DNA of 64,000 bases from Guadua angustifolia (Eukaryota; Streptophyta; Magnoliopsida; Poales; Poaceae): contig CM070511.1 of NCBI GenBank assembly GCA_036346375.1, positions 11,160,001-11,224,000 of the forward strand. Reading direction: 5' to 3'. Under the pieces are notes generated by a model. The model was not told the origin of the DNA, made no database searches, and worked only from the letters and a program-made list of their open reading frames with translations. A program made the translations under genes and the position numbers. Every line of letters starts with the position of its first letter. Position 1 is the first letter of the stretch. Shown here piece by piece: positions 1 to 12,106 of this stretch.

Positions 1-435
1 AGAGGAAGAATGAAAATATAATCACTTGTCACATTAGTGCTCACCATCATGAGTTGACATGTCAGACCCTATGATCAATAGTGTATGTTGCATGTGGATC
101 ACTCGCCGAGAGTGATATTTTGGAAATGTTAGTTAATGAGGGCAGAGATTTGAATATATGGTTTAGTGATGGCTATGTGTGTATGCTACCTGGTGGTTCG
201 GTGTACCAGTGTCATGTTTGGAAAGGTGGCTCTACCCTAGGCATATAAGGGCTACAACCTTGTGCCAGAAAATTAACATAATTATCACCTATCCATGAGA
301 CCGAGAAATTGGACATAACCTAGTATATTGTCCCACTTCATTAAGACTACAGGAGAGACTTGATATTAGTGAATTTTTTAAATAATACATTTTTTATTAA
401 TATTACACAAATAAATACTACATTATAGAAATATA
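1..435. other. Unassigned AT-rich flank
   Basis: No open frame of note, RNA gene or recognisable element end was seen here. The stretch is AT-rich and ends beside the short mixed-orientation repeats at 436-595. Confidence 0.4.
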
Positions 436-595
436 CATCTATCGCCATTTGGTGGTGATAGAACATCTACCGCCATTTCAAATCGTGACAGAGTCTTTAT
501 CATCGGTGCAAATGGTGACAGAGGCCCACACCCTTTGTCGCTATTTTAAATGACGATAGAGACTAAAAATCGTCATTTGAAATGGTGAGATAGGA
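436..595. repeat. Short mixed-orientation repeats around GCCATTT / AAATGG
   Basis: Copies of a motif like ATCGCCATTT (near 441 and 470) alternate with its reverse form AAATGGTGACAG (near 510 and 580) and with AAATGACGATAGAG (near 548). Clusters of short repeats in both orientations are typical of the subterminal regions of CACTA elements. Just upstream, a sequence resembling a worn TACTACA...AGAAA terminus lies near 417-430. No matching opposite end or target duplication was found, so this is only a possible fragment of a CACTA or MITE end. Confidence 0.3.
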
Positions 596-1088
596 CTCTA
601 CACCCTCTGTTGGATGAAACTTAGATCTAATCATAAAAAAGAGAGAGGGGGAAGAGAGGAGATGAGTAGGAGAAAGAGTAGGGATAGGGGAACAAGAAGA
701 TAAAAGAGGGGAAGAAAGAGTGAATCTCTTCATTCTAGATGTGAGTTTTCTATTTATAGATTTTATTTTAAAACCATGCTAGTTTAGCAAATAAAATGAT
801 TAGATTGTAGTTGTATTCGGTGGTGGGTAGATATGCAAATAGCGTGGTTTTAGATATGTAATTTTTTAGAGTAGTTTCTCGTAGGATTTATTCTTACAAA
901 TACATTACTTTCTCGTAGTAGTTAGTTGCAGTGTACCGATTAGTTTTAAATATTAGATCTATTAGTTAGTTCTATTCAGAACATGGAGAATTTACTTTTT
1001 CATGGCTCTATTTATTCCTCTAGTATGTGGTTGCAACACTTTATGTAGGATCCATTATTATCTATGTGTGCTACGTATATAAAGTATG
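596..1088. other. Flank left of the copia element; possible 5' end of the MULE gene
   Basis: A purine-rich stretch (about 635-720) is followed by AT-rich DNA. The last bases before the copia insertion, joined to the sequence after 12106, read AAA|GTATGTATGG, which resembles a plant 5' splice site. A polypyrimidine tract ending in TTTAG lies near 12160. This may be a first exon and intron of the MULE gene that resumes at 12107, but no MULE protein motif is visible in 596-1088. Confidence 0.25.
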
Positions 1089-2745
1089 TGAAGGATCGAG
1101 ATGGCGAACAGAGGGGGGGTGAATGGTCGCAAATAAATTTTCCCCCAAAATACTCCAACTAAAACCGAGAAAAGATCGCAAAAGGAAATTGTGAAAACCC
1201 ATAAAAACCGAACGACTAGACAACTATGTGCATCCCTAGCTTACATGGATATTATCCATAAAATATGTGAGGATTTTTCAATCACAATCCTGGTTGTCAA
1301 GTGTCCAAAAGAAAGAGGAATCAATTCAAATACTTCTTTTCTAAAAGAGATCAAGCCAAAACACAAAAGTCTCTTTTAGAAAAGCAAAAGCAGATATTTC
1401 CAGAATCTGTCTTTAATTTGAACAGGAGGTTGGTGGGTTTTTGCTGCTCACAAAATTATAAGAAATTTTCTCCCTATGAGCAGATGAGTCATGAAGCTCT
1501 CCACCAAAATTCAGATCAAAAAGCCATGTAGAAAAATCATCATAAATCTATGAACACAGATAGTCAGGAACTTCGACCAGAAAATTTGGGGCTCGGTTTT
1601 CACCTCATGGCACCCAAACTATGAAACCAGTGAACTCCAAAGTTTTTCTGCAGATGGATATAGGAGTCCCGCACAATCTCCAACAAGAATCATGCAAAAA
1701 AGATTTTTCTTGATTTTTCCAAAAATCAAAGACTAACTGCTGCGCGAAGAACAAGTTCTGGACAGAATTGGAACTTGAAAGAAAAGATGATCTCTATTCA
1801 ATCAAAGAGTGCAAAAGAGCTGTAAAACCATAGGAACACACTCAAAACATCCAAGATCAGTATTTAGAAGGAGGGGAGGCAAATCCAAATTGCATGAATG
1901 TAAATTGCGCGAAAGTAATTGCGTAAAGTAAATGCTGAATTTAAATTGCGCAAAGTAAAGACATAATGTAAATGCGGAATTTAAATTCACAATAATGTAA
2001 AGAAATTTCTTTGTATTTCTGGTGGGAAGGTTTACAAAGCCTCACTTCATGTGGGCAAAGCTCAAAGGAGCCACTCAAACCTTCAAGGGGAGGAGGCCAC
2101 CCCTCTACCCCTATTTATACAACTCTTGGATCACCTACCACCCTTGGATGAGTCCCTCAACCCTAGGACACTCATCTAAGGGCTAGGATTAACCCACTCA
2201 CACAGCCATGCAAGGGCTAACCCAAAACCCACACACATATCGGGTTTTCTTGCACGGTTTTCAAAGCATACTACCTAGACCCGCTAACCTATCAACTAGA
2301 CCACAATCCGACGGCCCTCATTGATCCACGCGGCATCTAGCTAGCATCATCTCCTTTCCTTATCTTCTTGGCTTGCCTGACTCAAATCTCTGGTCATCTT
2401 CGCGATCTCCCGACCGTCTCGACCTCCGACGCCTCGCCTAGTCCGGTCATCCTCCGCCTCACCATGACCTAGCACCGCATGCCTGCAACCATCAAAGACA
2501 AGGAAAACCTTTCACATAGCAATGCCCACAAATATTTTCAATGATTATCCCAAAATCATTAACTAATCATAATTGCACTCAACGGTCCGGTGCTACCGCC
2601 CCCAGGCCGGTAGCACTGGAAAAGCACCCAACACTCAAATTGCTTCACATCAAAAATCCAATTCAAATCAAACTCAATTCAAACCAAGCTCAACTCCAGT
2701 CAATTACTCATCACAAACAAGGATAGACCTCCACATGGTCTTTCA
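1089..2745 (-). repeat. 3' LTR of the copia element
   Basis: It is 1657 bp and starts TGAAGGATCGAG on the plus strand, which is the LTR end in element orientation. It is highly similar to the other LTR at 10449-12101, with scattered substitutions and 1-2-nt indels, and one more divergent patch near 2590-2625. Small ORFs inside it are repeated in the other LTR and are not genes. Confidence 0.93.
2112..2119 (-). promoter_or_regulatory. TATA box of the copia 3' LTR
   Basis: The plus strand reads TATTTATA, so the minus strand reads TATAAATA. It lies in the same place as 11471-11478 in the other LTR, which fits an LTR promoter. Confidence 0.5.
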
Positions 2746-2757
2746 ATCTCCCCCTTG
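2746..2757 (-). other. Polypurine tract of the copia element
   Basis: Directly inside the 3' LTR the minus strand reads AAGGGGGAGAT, followed at once by the LTR start TGAAAGACC. This is the usual position and form of a copia plus-strand primer. Confidence 0.8.
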
Positions 2758-4557
2758 ATGAGTATATTGACAAACACCCGAAAAGGCATAAATTTGAGTT
2801 TGAAGGAGAAGAAGAGAGCAATTTGAATGCAAAACCAAACTCGGTCCAGAGAGAAGGAAATAATATCATGACCAAGTTGGCTAGAACCACAAAAGCTCTA
2901 AAATATCCAATAAAACTCACAAGGAACACTTGAATATGCTTATGATCATAAAAATTTGCAATTGTCACAAAGATCATAAGAACCAAGGTGGATTAGAATT
3001 TTTCCTTTGAAGATGCCTTTTCTACATTTTCTCCCCATTTTGGCAATATAGGCATCAAGAAGTCAAATTTTTTTTTTTATCTTTTATCCCCCTTTGAATA
3101 TGTATGCATGAGATGCAACCTAAGGAGCTTTGATGATTATCCAACTGATCATAATGACAAGATATGACACCAAGATAATCAATTTAGAAAATGACTAAAC
3201 TTGGATGTCTCCAAGAACAAATTCATTTTGCTCACAAGCTTTGTTTACAAGATTTTATTTTAGCAAGATTGGAACAAGTGCAAAACTTAGCAAAAGTTTC
3301 AAAGCTAGAAGCAAACACCACTCATAGGATCAAATGGAAAACCTAGAGTTCAACCTACTCAACACTTTGGGAAATCTAGAAGTGCATACAAGGTCCTTCG
3401 AGCTCATTTTCCATATAATGCGACTTTTGCCTTAGTATTTGAAAAGACATAGCGGGGTGCAAATGTTTGACATAATTTGCATTCTTTACCCACATATGTT
3501 TTTTTTTATTTGCATTTTTCAAGAGTAATGGACTCATGCCATCTTCGACCATCTCAAGAAGAACTCTTAAGAGGATGGTCTTGGTCATACACGATGCATT
3601 CCAAGTTCATCCCAAGTGCAATGGGAGGCGCCTCGTGAATGCAAAGTGTTGAGATCAATTTTGCACAAAAGAGTCAATTTTGTTTTCATTTTAGCACATA
3701 TGAGCAATTTGAAGGACTCAAGTATGGATCAAGCTAGTTTCACCCAAGTTGCTATAGGGACTCTAGAGAACTCCAAAATTTCACAAATCATGGTAAATAC
3801 CTCTAGAGACCTAAACTTAGCAAGAAAAAGCAACATGTTTCATCAAGTTTTTCAGCTTAAAACTTTCAATTTTCAAATTTTAACAAGCTTAGTATGATGG
3901 ATGAACTTGGACAACTCGGGTTAGTGATTTTCTTCAAAAGATGTAGCAAGGTGCATTACATGAAGATTGAGTCAATTGCATAATAGACAAAGCTCATAAA
4001 ATGAAAAATCAAGTCTATATGCAATGCATGAGACAGATTCTTAAACTCCCCTCAACATGTGATTCCATTTTAAGCACAAATCTGGTTCAAATTGAGTTAT
4101 TAGCAAGATTAAGCTCAAGAAAGGTCGAAAAGAACTCAATTAAAGCCGTAAACACGTAATGGAGGGAAGAAGTCAAGAAACTACAAACTGGGTGACTATA
4201 GAGTATAGAAAAGATAGCAGAGAACACTAGGCTCAAACTCGCCTCATCTTCCCTAATGATCGACAAAGGAAAGCTAGCTCTCAAACTCCAAATTTCAGAG
4301 CAAACATGCACCTGCCTACCCAGGGGCCCAACACTGCTAGACCTACAAGACTGTGAGTGAGCTCAACCGAGAAGAAGAAGAGAATAGCATCCTAAAGCAT
4401 AAGATGAGAGGTCCATGCCGAGGCATGCGAGTAAGTCTAGGTGAAGTGAACTCGTAACTCTAGAAAATAAAACCCATAGCACCCGTAACAAGACAAAAGA
4501 AGGGAAAAACTCGAAGAAAATATATACATATAATACATAAAGTACAAACCACTCCCC
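2758..4557 (-). other. Long post-pol region of the copia element, no intact ORF
   Basis: This 1.8-kb stretch lies between the pol stop and the polypurine tract. No minus-strand frame longer than about 75 codons is open, and none resembles an envelope-like protein. SIRE-lineage elements often carry an extra ORF here. If one existed in this copy it is no longer recognisable. Confidence 0.5.
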
Positions 4558-6130
4558 TCACAATAAGCCGTAAGGACACACGACACCAAGCTCACTCCTC
4601 GTGGCAACAAACCTAGAGCTATCCAAAGGCTTGGTAAAGATATCGGCAACCGTGGTCACTTCCACAAATCAAGCACTATGTCTCCTTTCTCCACATAGTC
4701 TCTAAGGAAGTGATATCTAATATCAATGTGCTTGGTCCGGAGTGTCAGACCGGTTCTTGGCAATGCAAATAGCGAAGTGTTATCACGTAAAAGTGGAACA
4801 CTCTCTATCTCTAACCCAAAGTCCCGCAAGGTCGATCTCATCCAGAGCACTGCTACAAAGAATCGGTCAGCAAGAACATACTCGCCTCGCCGCAGGATCA
4901 GGCGACTCGACCGCTTCTTAGATTACCACGAAACAAGAGAAGTGCCAATGAATTGGCAAGTGCCGTGTTTTTCCAATCTATCCTACAACCGCAAAGTCAA
5001 GATCGGAAAAGGCTCGAGGGATAGACAAGAGGAAGAAGAGTACCAGATACCATAATCAATGGTAGCTCAAGGTATTTAAAGATGCGCTTCACCGCCGGCG
5101 ATGAGAGACGCGAGGAGAAGCTCAAATCGAGCGCACATACACACAAAGAAAGTGTATATCCCGCCATGCAGGCAAGAAGATACAAGAGGGAGCCAATCAT
5201 GCTCCGAACTCCTTTGATCAAGAAGCTCACCATCCTCATCGGGCTCGAGGACAGCAAGAAGTGGCCATAGGAGTCATCACGGGCTTCCATCGATATATCA
5301 AACCGCCTCAGAAGGTCCCGAGTGTACTTACCTTGGTGCAGAAAGTACCTCCCGAGTCTCGCTTGATTTGGAAGCCAAGAAAGTAGCTCAACTCACCCAT
5401 CATACTCATCTCAAATTCGTGCTCATCACCTCGTAAAAATGAGACACAAGAGACCGAGATGAACCACCAAAGATAATATCGCCCACATAACCGACGAGAA
5501 GAAAATGAGAATCCCGTGTCCGATGAATAGAGTTTTGTCTACAATACCCATTTTGAAACCATGACCGAGAAGATAGGACTTAAGCCTCTCATACCAAGCT
5601 CTAGGGGCTCTAAGTCCATACAAGGCTTTGGAAAGCTTGTAGACATGGTTCGGTATTTAGGGTTCTCAAACTCGGAGGTTGCTTGACATACACCTCTTCC
5701 TCAATGAAGCCATTGAGGAATGCACTCTTGACATCCATTTGATAGAGCTTGAAGCCTGGGATGCGAAAAATGCAAGCATGATTCTAATCGCCTCTAGTCT
5801 AGCTACAGGGCAAAGGTCTCTCAAAGTCAAGACCTCAACCTCGAGTGAAGCCCCTGTGCAACTAGCCTAGCCTTGTTATAACGACAACCCCATCCTCACT
5901 CTGCTTGTTTTTGAACACCCACTTGGTCCCAATGACATTATGACCAGATGGGGCTCTACAAGTCGCCAGACTTTGTTCCTCTCAAAGTTTTCCAGCCTCA
6001 TGCATAGCATTAATTCATGATTCATCTGATAATGCATGAGTAACATCCTTTGGCTCAAAAGAGGCAACAAAGGCAGAGTGAAGGCAGAAGAAGATAAGCC
6101 TGATTTTGAGCGTGTCACACGCCAAACAGA
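4558..6130 (-). pseudogene. Copia reverse transcriptase-RNase H, broken
   Basis: These are the last domains of the copia pol polyprotein, which copy the element RNA into DNA and remove the RNA strand. From high to low coordinates the blocks are: the RT start with NKVWRLVEP near 5990; MDVKSAFLNGFIEEE near 5693-5737; YGLRAPRAWYERL near 5585-5623; the active-site block at 5478-5489, which reads YVGD instead of YVDD; an RNase H block with TKHIDIRYHFLRD near 4690-4730; and the terminal DIFTKPLDSSRF at 4609-4650, ending with a TGA at 4558-4560. The blocks lie in different frames, so several small indels separate them. The Asp-to-Gly change in the active site would abolish polymerisation even without the frameshifts. 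Confidence 0.85.
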
Positions 6131-6396
6131 TCACCAATAATCTGCCTGTGGATGAGAACGCTGAATGTGACGTGGAGGACCGAAGGAGTGGCCTCTACCT
6201 CTTGAGGAGAAGAGGTAGGAACAGAGCCACTCACCAAGGAGAGTCTCAAGGCAAAGGCCGATCTTCCCGAGGTGCGAAATGGAAACAGAGGCACCTCGTG
6301 AAGAGGAGATCGGATCGTGGAACACCATCATCTCCATCATCCTCATCCTCTACAAAGATGGTCTCTTGAGGGATAAGAAGAGCTCGAAATATCGGT

Positions 6397-7310
6397 CTAG
6401 CACCGGCTAGCCTCATCAAATGTCACGTCACAGGTCTCTATGATCCTATTCGCATCACAACTCCAAACCCTATAGCTACGAGAGGAAGACGAGTAACCCA
6501 GAAAGATACCATCAGAAGAACGAGACTCAAACTTATCTAGGTTACCAGACTTCAAGATAAAACACTTGTAACCAAAAACGCGAAAATGAGAAACACTGGG
6601 CCTTCGCCCATACCTCAACTCATAAGAAGTGCGATGCAAATGTGCTCTCAAAAACACGCGATTAGAAACATGACAAGCAGTAGCTATAGCCTCAGCCCAA
6701 AACTTCCTAGGAGTATTGTACTCATCTAGCATCGTCCTGGCCATCTCAACCAGAGTCCTGTTCTTCCTTTCCACTATGCCATTCTGCTGAGGGGCGTAGG
6801 GAGAAGAGAACTGATGCTCTAAACCAGACTCCACACGTAAACTCTCAAAGTAGGAATTCTTGAACTCGGTGCCATTGTCATCCGCAGATAGCTCAGTAAT
6901 GCACCGGGAGCTCAATAGACAACCTACTAACAAGTCCCTCAAGTGAGAAAAAGTCTCATCCTTCGAGGCCATAAAAATACACAAGAATATCTCAAAAATC
7001 ATCAACAATGACAAGGACATACCACTTCCTCCCCGCCGATCAAGACTCTAGCCGACCAACAAAGGTCCATGTGTAAAAGCTGTCTCTGGTGCATCACCAT
7101 CACTACGGTGGATCGGAGGATGAGAAGCAAGAACTATCTTGCCATGTCAGAGGGAGAGCAAACTAAGTCTTTGACCATCTTGAGTTTGGGCAAACCACTA
7201 ATAAGATCACGGTACCGCTAACTCGTCGATGATCAAAACCAATGTGACCAAGTCTCCTATGCCGTAGGAGAGATCACGGACTCGTATAATCAAACACCAA
7301 GAGAGTCTCC
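6397..7310 (-). pseudogene. Copia integrase, core largely open, N-terminus frameshifted
   Basis: The integrase inserts the cDNA into the host chromosome. A 207-codon open segment (6397-7020) carries the core with DNGTEF at 6862-6879 and SPYAPQQNGIVERKNRT at about 6760-6810. These hold the second Asp and the Glu of the DDE triad. It continues into the GYKCFILK and GIFLGYSS blocks typical of copia integrase ends. Upstream in element sense, the pre-integrase zinc region (RLGHIGFDH near 7220-7260) and WYVLVIVDDF (near 7010-7040, first catalytic Asp) are present but in other frames. The N-terminal part is therefore broken by indels and a stop while the catalytic motifs survive in the DNA. Confidence 0.87.
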
Positions 7311-7559
7311 GGAAAACAGAAAAATCAGACGAAAGACTCTCCCAAATCTAGAAATCCCAAAACTAATCCTCCCGATGAATCGAGGATTCTACAAGCATTG
7401 TTTTAAAGCTTACCTCGAAAGAGTCATCGATAAGTCGAGAAACAAAGTAAATTATATTGCGCTACTCACTAAAGCAACGCCCTTAAGAATAAAATTTTCA
7501 TTAATGCAGACGGTACCTTTAGCAATGACTCTACTCAAGAAGCATCCCCAAAAGTGATC

Positions 7560-9020
7560 AACTCATCACCGGGGCTCGGACTAGGAAGAGAACCAACGAG
7601 AATCTCCCATCATATGGCGAGAACAACCGAGTCAACAATCCAAACATCTCCTTCCCCATCCGATTTAACCCGATCAAGTCGAAGAGAAGACTCAAGATCG
7701 ATAAAGTGAAGACTTGGGAACCCAATATCAATTATACGACGCCTCAAAGTACCACCACAAAAGAAGAAGATTGGACTCTAGTGTCTCTCGACGCCAACTC
7801 TAACAAGATCGAAGAAGCAACAGAGTGGAAGATCTAGGAGTCATCCATCGGTTTGGCTCGCCGTGGTGCAAAGGCCGACCATCCCAACGAGGTCGCTTAA
7901 ATCTCCTACCCGAACACCTCACGCCACCGATATCTACCTCGATGGGAAAAACGAGGAATATCAAGAGGACGGCGGAAAGACCGACCACGAGCAACTCCGA
8001 ACTAAAACTCGATCAACAAAGATGAAAACCGAGTCCTGGATGTCGCCTAAAAACAAAGCGACTTTCTAACTCGTTTAGAAGAAGCAGGCGGTTTTAGGAG
8101 CACTCGTAGTCCGGGATGACCCTGAATACCCTAAGTGCAGCAACACGCCACGCCGGTGATCTTGGCGCGTTTAAAACAGAAATCTACTAGGTGACCATCC
8201 TTCTTACGTAAGGTGCATGTGTACTTTGCCTTGTTAGAGGCGTATAACAGAGAAGCATCCTTCGGTCAAGTCCCATGGACCACACCAAAGATTCCTAAAC
8301 ACAAGTGGTGCTCACCGTGGGAGCAACCACAATTCACCACTCTTGGAAGCACGATAACTGAAGGCGGATGCGCCGTGCGTGCTCCAAGTAAACAAATCCT
8401 AGACCTTGATTGAATCTCGCTAACCTTGGACCGGTCTAGAATGAGATTGAGCTTCTTCTTGCCTCCAACAAATTTCTCAAGAGTGCTCATGAGATACTCA
8501 CACTCCCTAAGAGAGAGGCACAAGAAGAGCAAGGGAAGGAGTAGAAGAAGAGCCAAAGAAGAGGATTGAACAACGCGTGCATATTGTTCCCTATACACAA
8601 CTGCCTCAAATTTGAGAGACTCACAGAAGCACAAGAAGCATTTCTAATTCTACCAACTGGCCTTTATCTTCTTCCTAAGCTCAGCGTGGACCTTATCCAC
8701 GCCATCCTTAACCCCAATACACGAAAGCAATCATTATCCGACTTAACTAGTAAGTCCTTAGCAAGTTGCGCACACTTGGCATTCAAAGCTTCATTATCAA
8801 TTTTAGTTGCTTACCTCTCACATGAGCCGACCGGGTCCTTAGAAGCATGCAATTCAAGTTCATCATTTCTAGCGTAAAGCTTCCTAAGGTGACAACCCAT
8901 GGCATCAATTTCAGCAAGTAGCTTAGGGCAATTTTCACAAGATGCGCTTGTGTGATTATGAAGAAAACTAGCATCAATAGGAATAGGATCAATAGAACAT
9001 GTGCTAGCATCCTTCGACCT
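7560..9020 (-). pseudogene. Copia protease and gag-pol linker, decayed
   Basis: The protease motif can be read on the minus strand at 7609-7645. It runs WIVDS and then, one frame over, CSRHM, so a single base is missing inside the active-site block that should carry D-S/T-G. The rest of the segment (about 7650-9020) has no continuous frame. By position it corresponds to the linker between gag and protease. The pol polyprotein cannot be read through this point. Confidence 0.65.
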
Positions 9021-9027
9021 AAGAGCC

Positions 9028-10393
9028 TCAAGATCGAAACCACACTATCATGCAGGTCCTTAGGTTCTCCAACTCCTCAAGCAAAGCATCACAGAGAGTA
9101 CAACTATCGAGTCTCGAGGAACATGATTTAAGTGAAGCTAACTCCCGAGACAATCTATATACCTCCTTCTCTAGCTCCATAACCCTAGCTCTAGCTTTAG
9201 CATGAAATTTTTCTAATTTGCAAAAAGCTTCATTGAGCTGGTCATAGGAAGGTACCTCGTCCGAGTCATCAGAGAGCTTGAGTCGCCGACGTCGTTGGTG
9301 TTTGCCATGAAGCACATGCCGAGAAGTCGCCGCCTTTCTTCTCTTGCGGATCATCCTCATTGCCGCTTCCATGTCTCCGCGGTCGGAGAGGCTGATGTCG
9401 CCGAGGGCGGCGAGGACGCTGTGGAAGAGCTTCTTGTTCTTCGAGAAGTTGCGGTATTTCTTCTCGTCTTACGCCGGCATGAATCGAGGCTTTTGTTGCG
9501 TTCTTGTCGGTGTAGTCGTTTGCCGAACCGCGAGTCGTTCTTGCCCTTCTCCGCTTTGGGATAGCTTCGCTCAATGTGGTTGGGGCCGCCACATTCAAGC
9601 AGTGATCCCACCACTCTCTTCCTCTCTCTCACCCTCTTGTAGGCATGAGAAAACTTGCGAGCTAAAAGAGCAAGCTCGCTCGAAACTTGTCCAGCTTGGT
9701 CATCGCTAGCTCGCAAAGTGCGAGAGAGAAAAACCAAGAGAAGAATCAAAAGAAGGTCCAATGGGATCGGTGACCAAGGCCATCGACCGTGATTTCATCT
9801 ACGAGAGACGACGCCGATCTCATGAGTCTTGAGTCGGAATAGAGCCCGCCAAGAGTCAAGGTCGACAAGTCGGTAGTATCCTTGATGGTGGTCACTTTCA
9901 TTTCCCAAACACGAAGATCGAGTGCGATCAAGAAATGACGAGCATTATCCGAGTCGAGTATGTGCAACCAACGCCTCAAGATCGCCAAAATTTTAGTAAA
10001 TCGACCAAAACACTCGTCAAGACTCTCACCAGCGTGTTGTTCAAACTTGTTGTACTCACGCTTGTGTTGATCCTGCAAGACACGCCTTGATTTGGGTAGT
10101 GCCCTCATGGTATGCATCGAGGGTCACCCAAATCTCATGAGCGGATCGCAGTGAGAGATCGATCATACTCATCGCGGGCCGAGTCCTCAGATGAGAATGT
10201 TCTCGCCTTAGCATTTGCCTCAACGTCACCATATTGCCGGCCGTGACGTTCTCATCCAGAACCTCAAATGGGAGCTTCACCTTCGCCATATCAGAAGCCC
10301 CGGCAAGTGATGTATGACTCCATCCGGATTTCCAAAAGGAAAATCGACACCACAAAAATGGGAGGCTTAATGGAATACTTGTTCTGTCGCCAT
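9028..10393 (-). pseudogene. Copia gag with zinc knuckle and coiled coil, broken
   Basis: Gag forms the virus-like particle and packages the element RNA. The start is placed at the ATG at 10391-10393, shortly inside the primer-binding site. Blocks in order are: SIKPPIF (near 10350-10370); KVKLPFEVLDENVTAGN (about 10230-10280); a UBN2-like gag core at 9746-10117 with FEQHAGESLDECFGRF; a zinc knuckle near 9550-9605; and a charged coiled coil at 9028-9372. The knuckle is doubly damaged: a base is missing between its first two Cys codons, and its last Cys reads as Tyr. The coiled coil after the knuckle is the main reason for the SIRE-like label. Confidence 0.8.
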
Positions 10394-10430
10394 GGCTCTC
10401 GAGACCGGTCAAGATCTATAGAAGAGCAAA

Positions 10431-10447
10431 ACCGGCTCTGATACCAA
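10431..10447 (-). other. Primer-binding site, initiator tRNA-Met type
   Basis: The minus strand directly inside the 5' LTR reads ATTGGTATCAGAGCC. TGGTATCAGAGC is the standard complement of plant initiator tRNA-Met used by copia elements. Confidence 0.92.
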
Positions 10448-10448
10448 T

Positions 10449-12101
10449 TGAAGGATCGAGATGGCGAACAGAGGGGGGGTGAATGGTCGCAAATAAATTT
10501 TCCCCCAAAATACTCCAACTAAAACCAAGAAAAGATCGCGCAAGGGAAATTGTGAAAAACCCGCAAAAACCGGAACGACTAGACAACTATGTGCATCCCT
10601 AGCTTACATGGATATTATCCATAAAATATGTGAGGGATTTTTCAATCACAATCCTGGTTGTCAAGTGTCCAAAAGAAAGAGGAATCAATTCAAATACTTC
10701 TTTTCTAAAAGAGATCAAGCCAAAACACAAAAGTCTCTTTTAGAAAAGCAAAAGCAGATATTTCCAGAATCTGTCTTTAATTTGAACAGGAGGTTGATGG
10801 GTTTCTGCTGCTCACAAAATTATAAGAAATTTTCTCCCTATGAGCAGATGAGTCATGAAGCTCTCCACGAAAATTCAGATCAAAAAGCCATGTAGAAAAA
10901 TCATCATAAATCTATGAACACAGATAGTCAGGAACTTCGACCAGAAAATTTGGGGCTCGGTTTTCACCTCATGGCACCCAAACTATGAAACCAGTGAACT
11001 CCAAAGTTTTTCTGCAGATGGATATAGGAGTCCTGCACAATCTCCAACAAGAATAACGCAAAAAAGATTTTTCTTGTTTTTTCCAAAAATCAAAGACTAA
11101 CTGCTGCGCGAAGAACAAGTTCTGGACAGAATTGGAACTTGAAAGAAAAGATGATCTCTATTCAATCAAAGAGTGCAAAAGAGATGTAAAACCATAGGAA
11201 CACACTAAAAACATCCAAGATCAGCATTTAGAAGGAGGGGAGGCAAATACAAATTGCATGAATGTAAATTGCGCGAAAGTAATTGCGTAAAGTAAATGCT
11301 GAATTTAAATTATGCAAAGTAAAGACATAATGTAAATGCGAATTTAAATTCACAATAATGTAAAGAAATTTCTTTGTATTTCTGGTGGAAGGTTTACAAA
11401 GCCTCACTTCATGTGGGCAAAGCTCAAAGGAGCAACTCAAACCTTCAAGGAGGAGGCCACCCTCCACCCCTATTTATACAACTCTTGGATCACCTACCAC
11501 CCTTGGATGAGTCCTCAACCCTAGGACACTCATCTAAGGGCTAGGATTAACCCACTCACACAGCCATGCAGGGCTAACCCAAAACCCACACACATATCGG
11601 GTTTTCTTGCACGGTTTTCAAAGCATACTACCTAGACCCGCTAACCTATCAACTAGACCGCAATCCGACGGCCCTCATTGATCCACGCGCATCTAGCTAG
11701 CATCATCTCCTTTCCTTATCTTCTTGGCTTGCCCGACTCCGCCTCCGGTCATCTTCCCGCGATCTCCCGACTGCTCGACCTCCGACGCCTCGCCTAGTCC
11801 CGGCCATCCTCCGCCTCACCATGACCTAGCACCGCCGCCTCGCAACCATCAAAGACAAGGAAAACCTTTCACATAGCAATGCCTACAAATATTTTCAATG
11901 ATTATCCCAAAATCATTAACTAATCATAATTGCACTCAACGGTCCGGTATACTACCTCAAAGCCAGAGTAGATCGAAAAGCACCCAACACTCAAATTGCT
12001 TCACATCAAAAATCCAATTCAAATCAAACTCAATTCAAACCAAGCTCAACTCCAGTCAATTACTCATCACAAACAAGGATAGACCTCCACATGGTCTTTC
12101 A
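10449..12101 (-). repeat. 5' LTR of the copia element
   Basis: It is 1653 bp, against 1657 bp for the partner LTR at 1089-2745. In element orientation it begins TGAAAGACCATG and ends at the primer-binding site. The ORF at 10608-10895 lies inside it and repeats the one at 1301-1531. Confidence 0.93.
11471..11478 (-). promoter_or_regulatory. TATA box of the copia 5' LTR
   Basis: TATAAATA on the minus strand, at the same LTR position as 2112-2119. This copy would drive the element transcript. Confidence 0.55.
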
Positions 12102-12106
12102 GTATG

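Larger units (their letters stand above)
1089..12101 (-). mobile_element. Ty1/copia LTR retrotransposon, SIRE-like, full length but coding-defective
   Basis: An 11,013-bp element on the minus strand, bounded by two LTRs of about 1.65 kb that begin TG and end CA in element orientation. The target duplication GTATG is at 1084-1088 and 12102-12106. Beside the 5' LTR (10449-12101) is a primer-binding site matching initiator tRNA-Met, and beside the 3' LTR (1089-2745) is a purine tract. Gene order from high to low coordinates is gag, protease, integrase, reverse transcriptase, RNase H, which is the copia order. The SIRE/Maximus assignment rests on total length, a coiled-coil segment after the gag zinc knuckle, and about 1.8 kb between pol and the 3' LTR. 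Every coding block has frameshifts or stops, so the copy is not autonomous. The lineage is an inference; the superfamily is firm. Confidence 0.93.

Noticed and set aside
1301..1531. 76-codon ORF with a near-identical partner at 10608-10895
   Set aside because: Both lie inside the copia LTRs on the strand opposite to transcription. The repetition is due to LTR duplication, not to coding conservation.
1089..12101. Endogenous pararetrovirus
   Set aside because: LTRs, tRNA-Met primer site, integrase before reverse transcriptase and a 5-bp duplication identify a copia retrotransposon. No movement or coat protein motif was seen.
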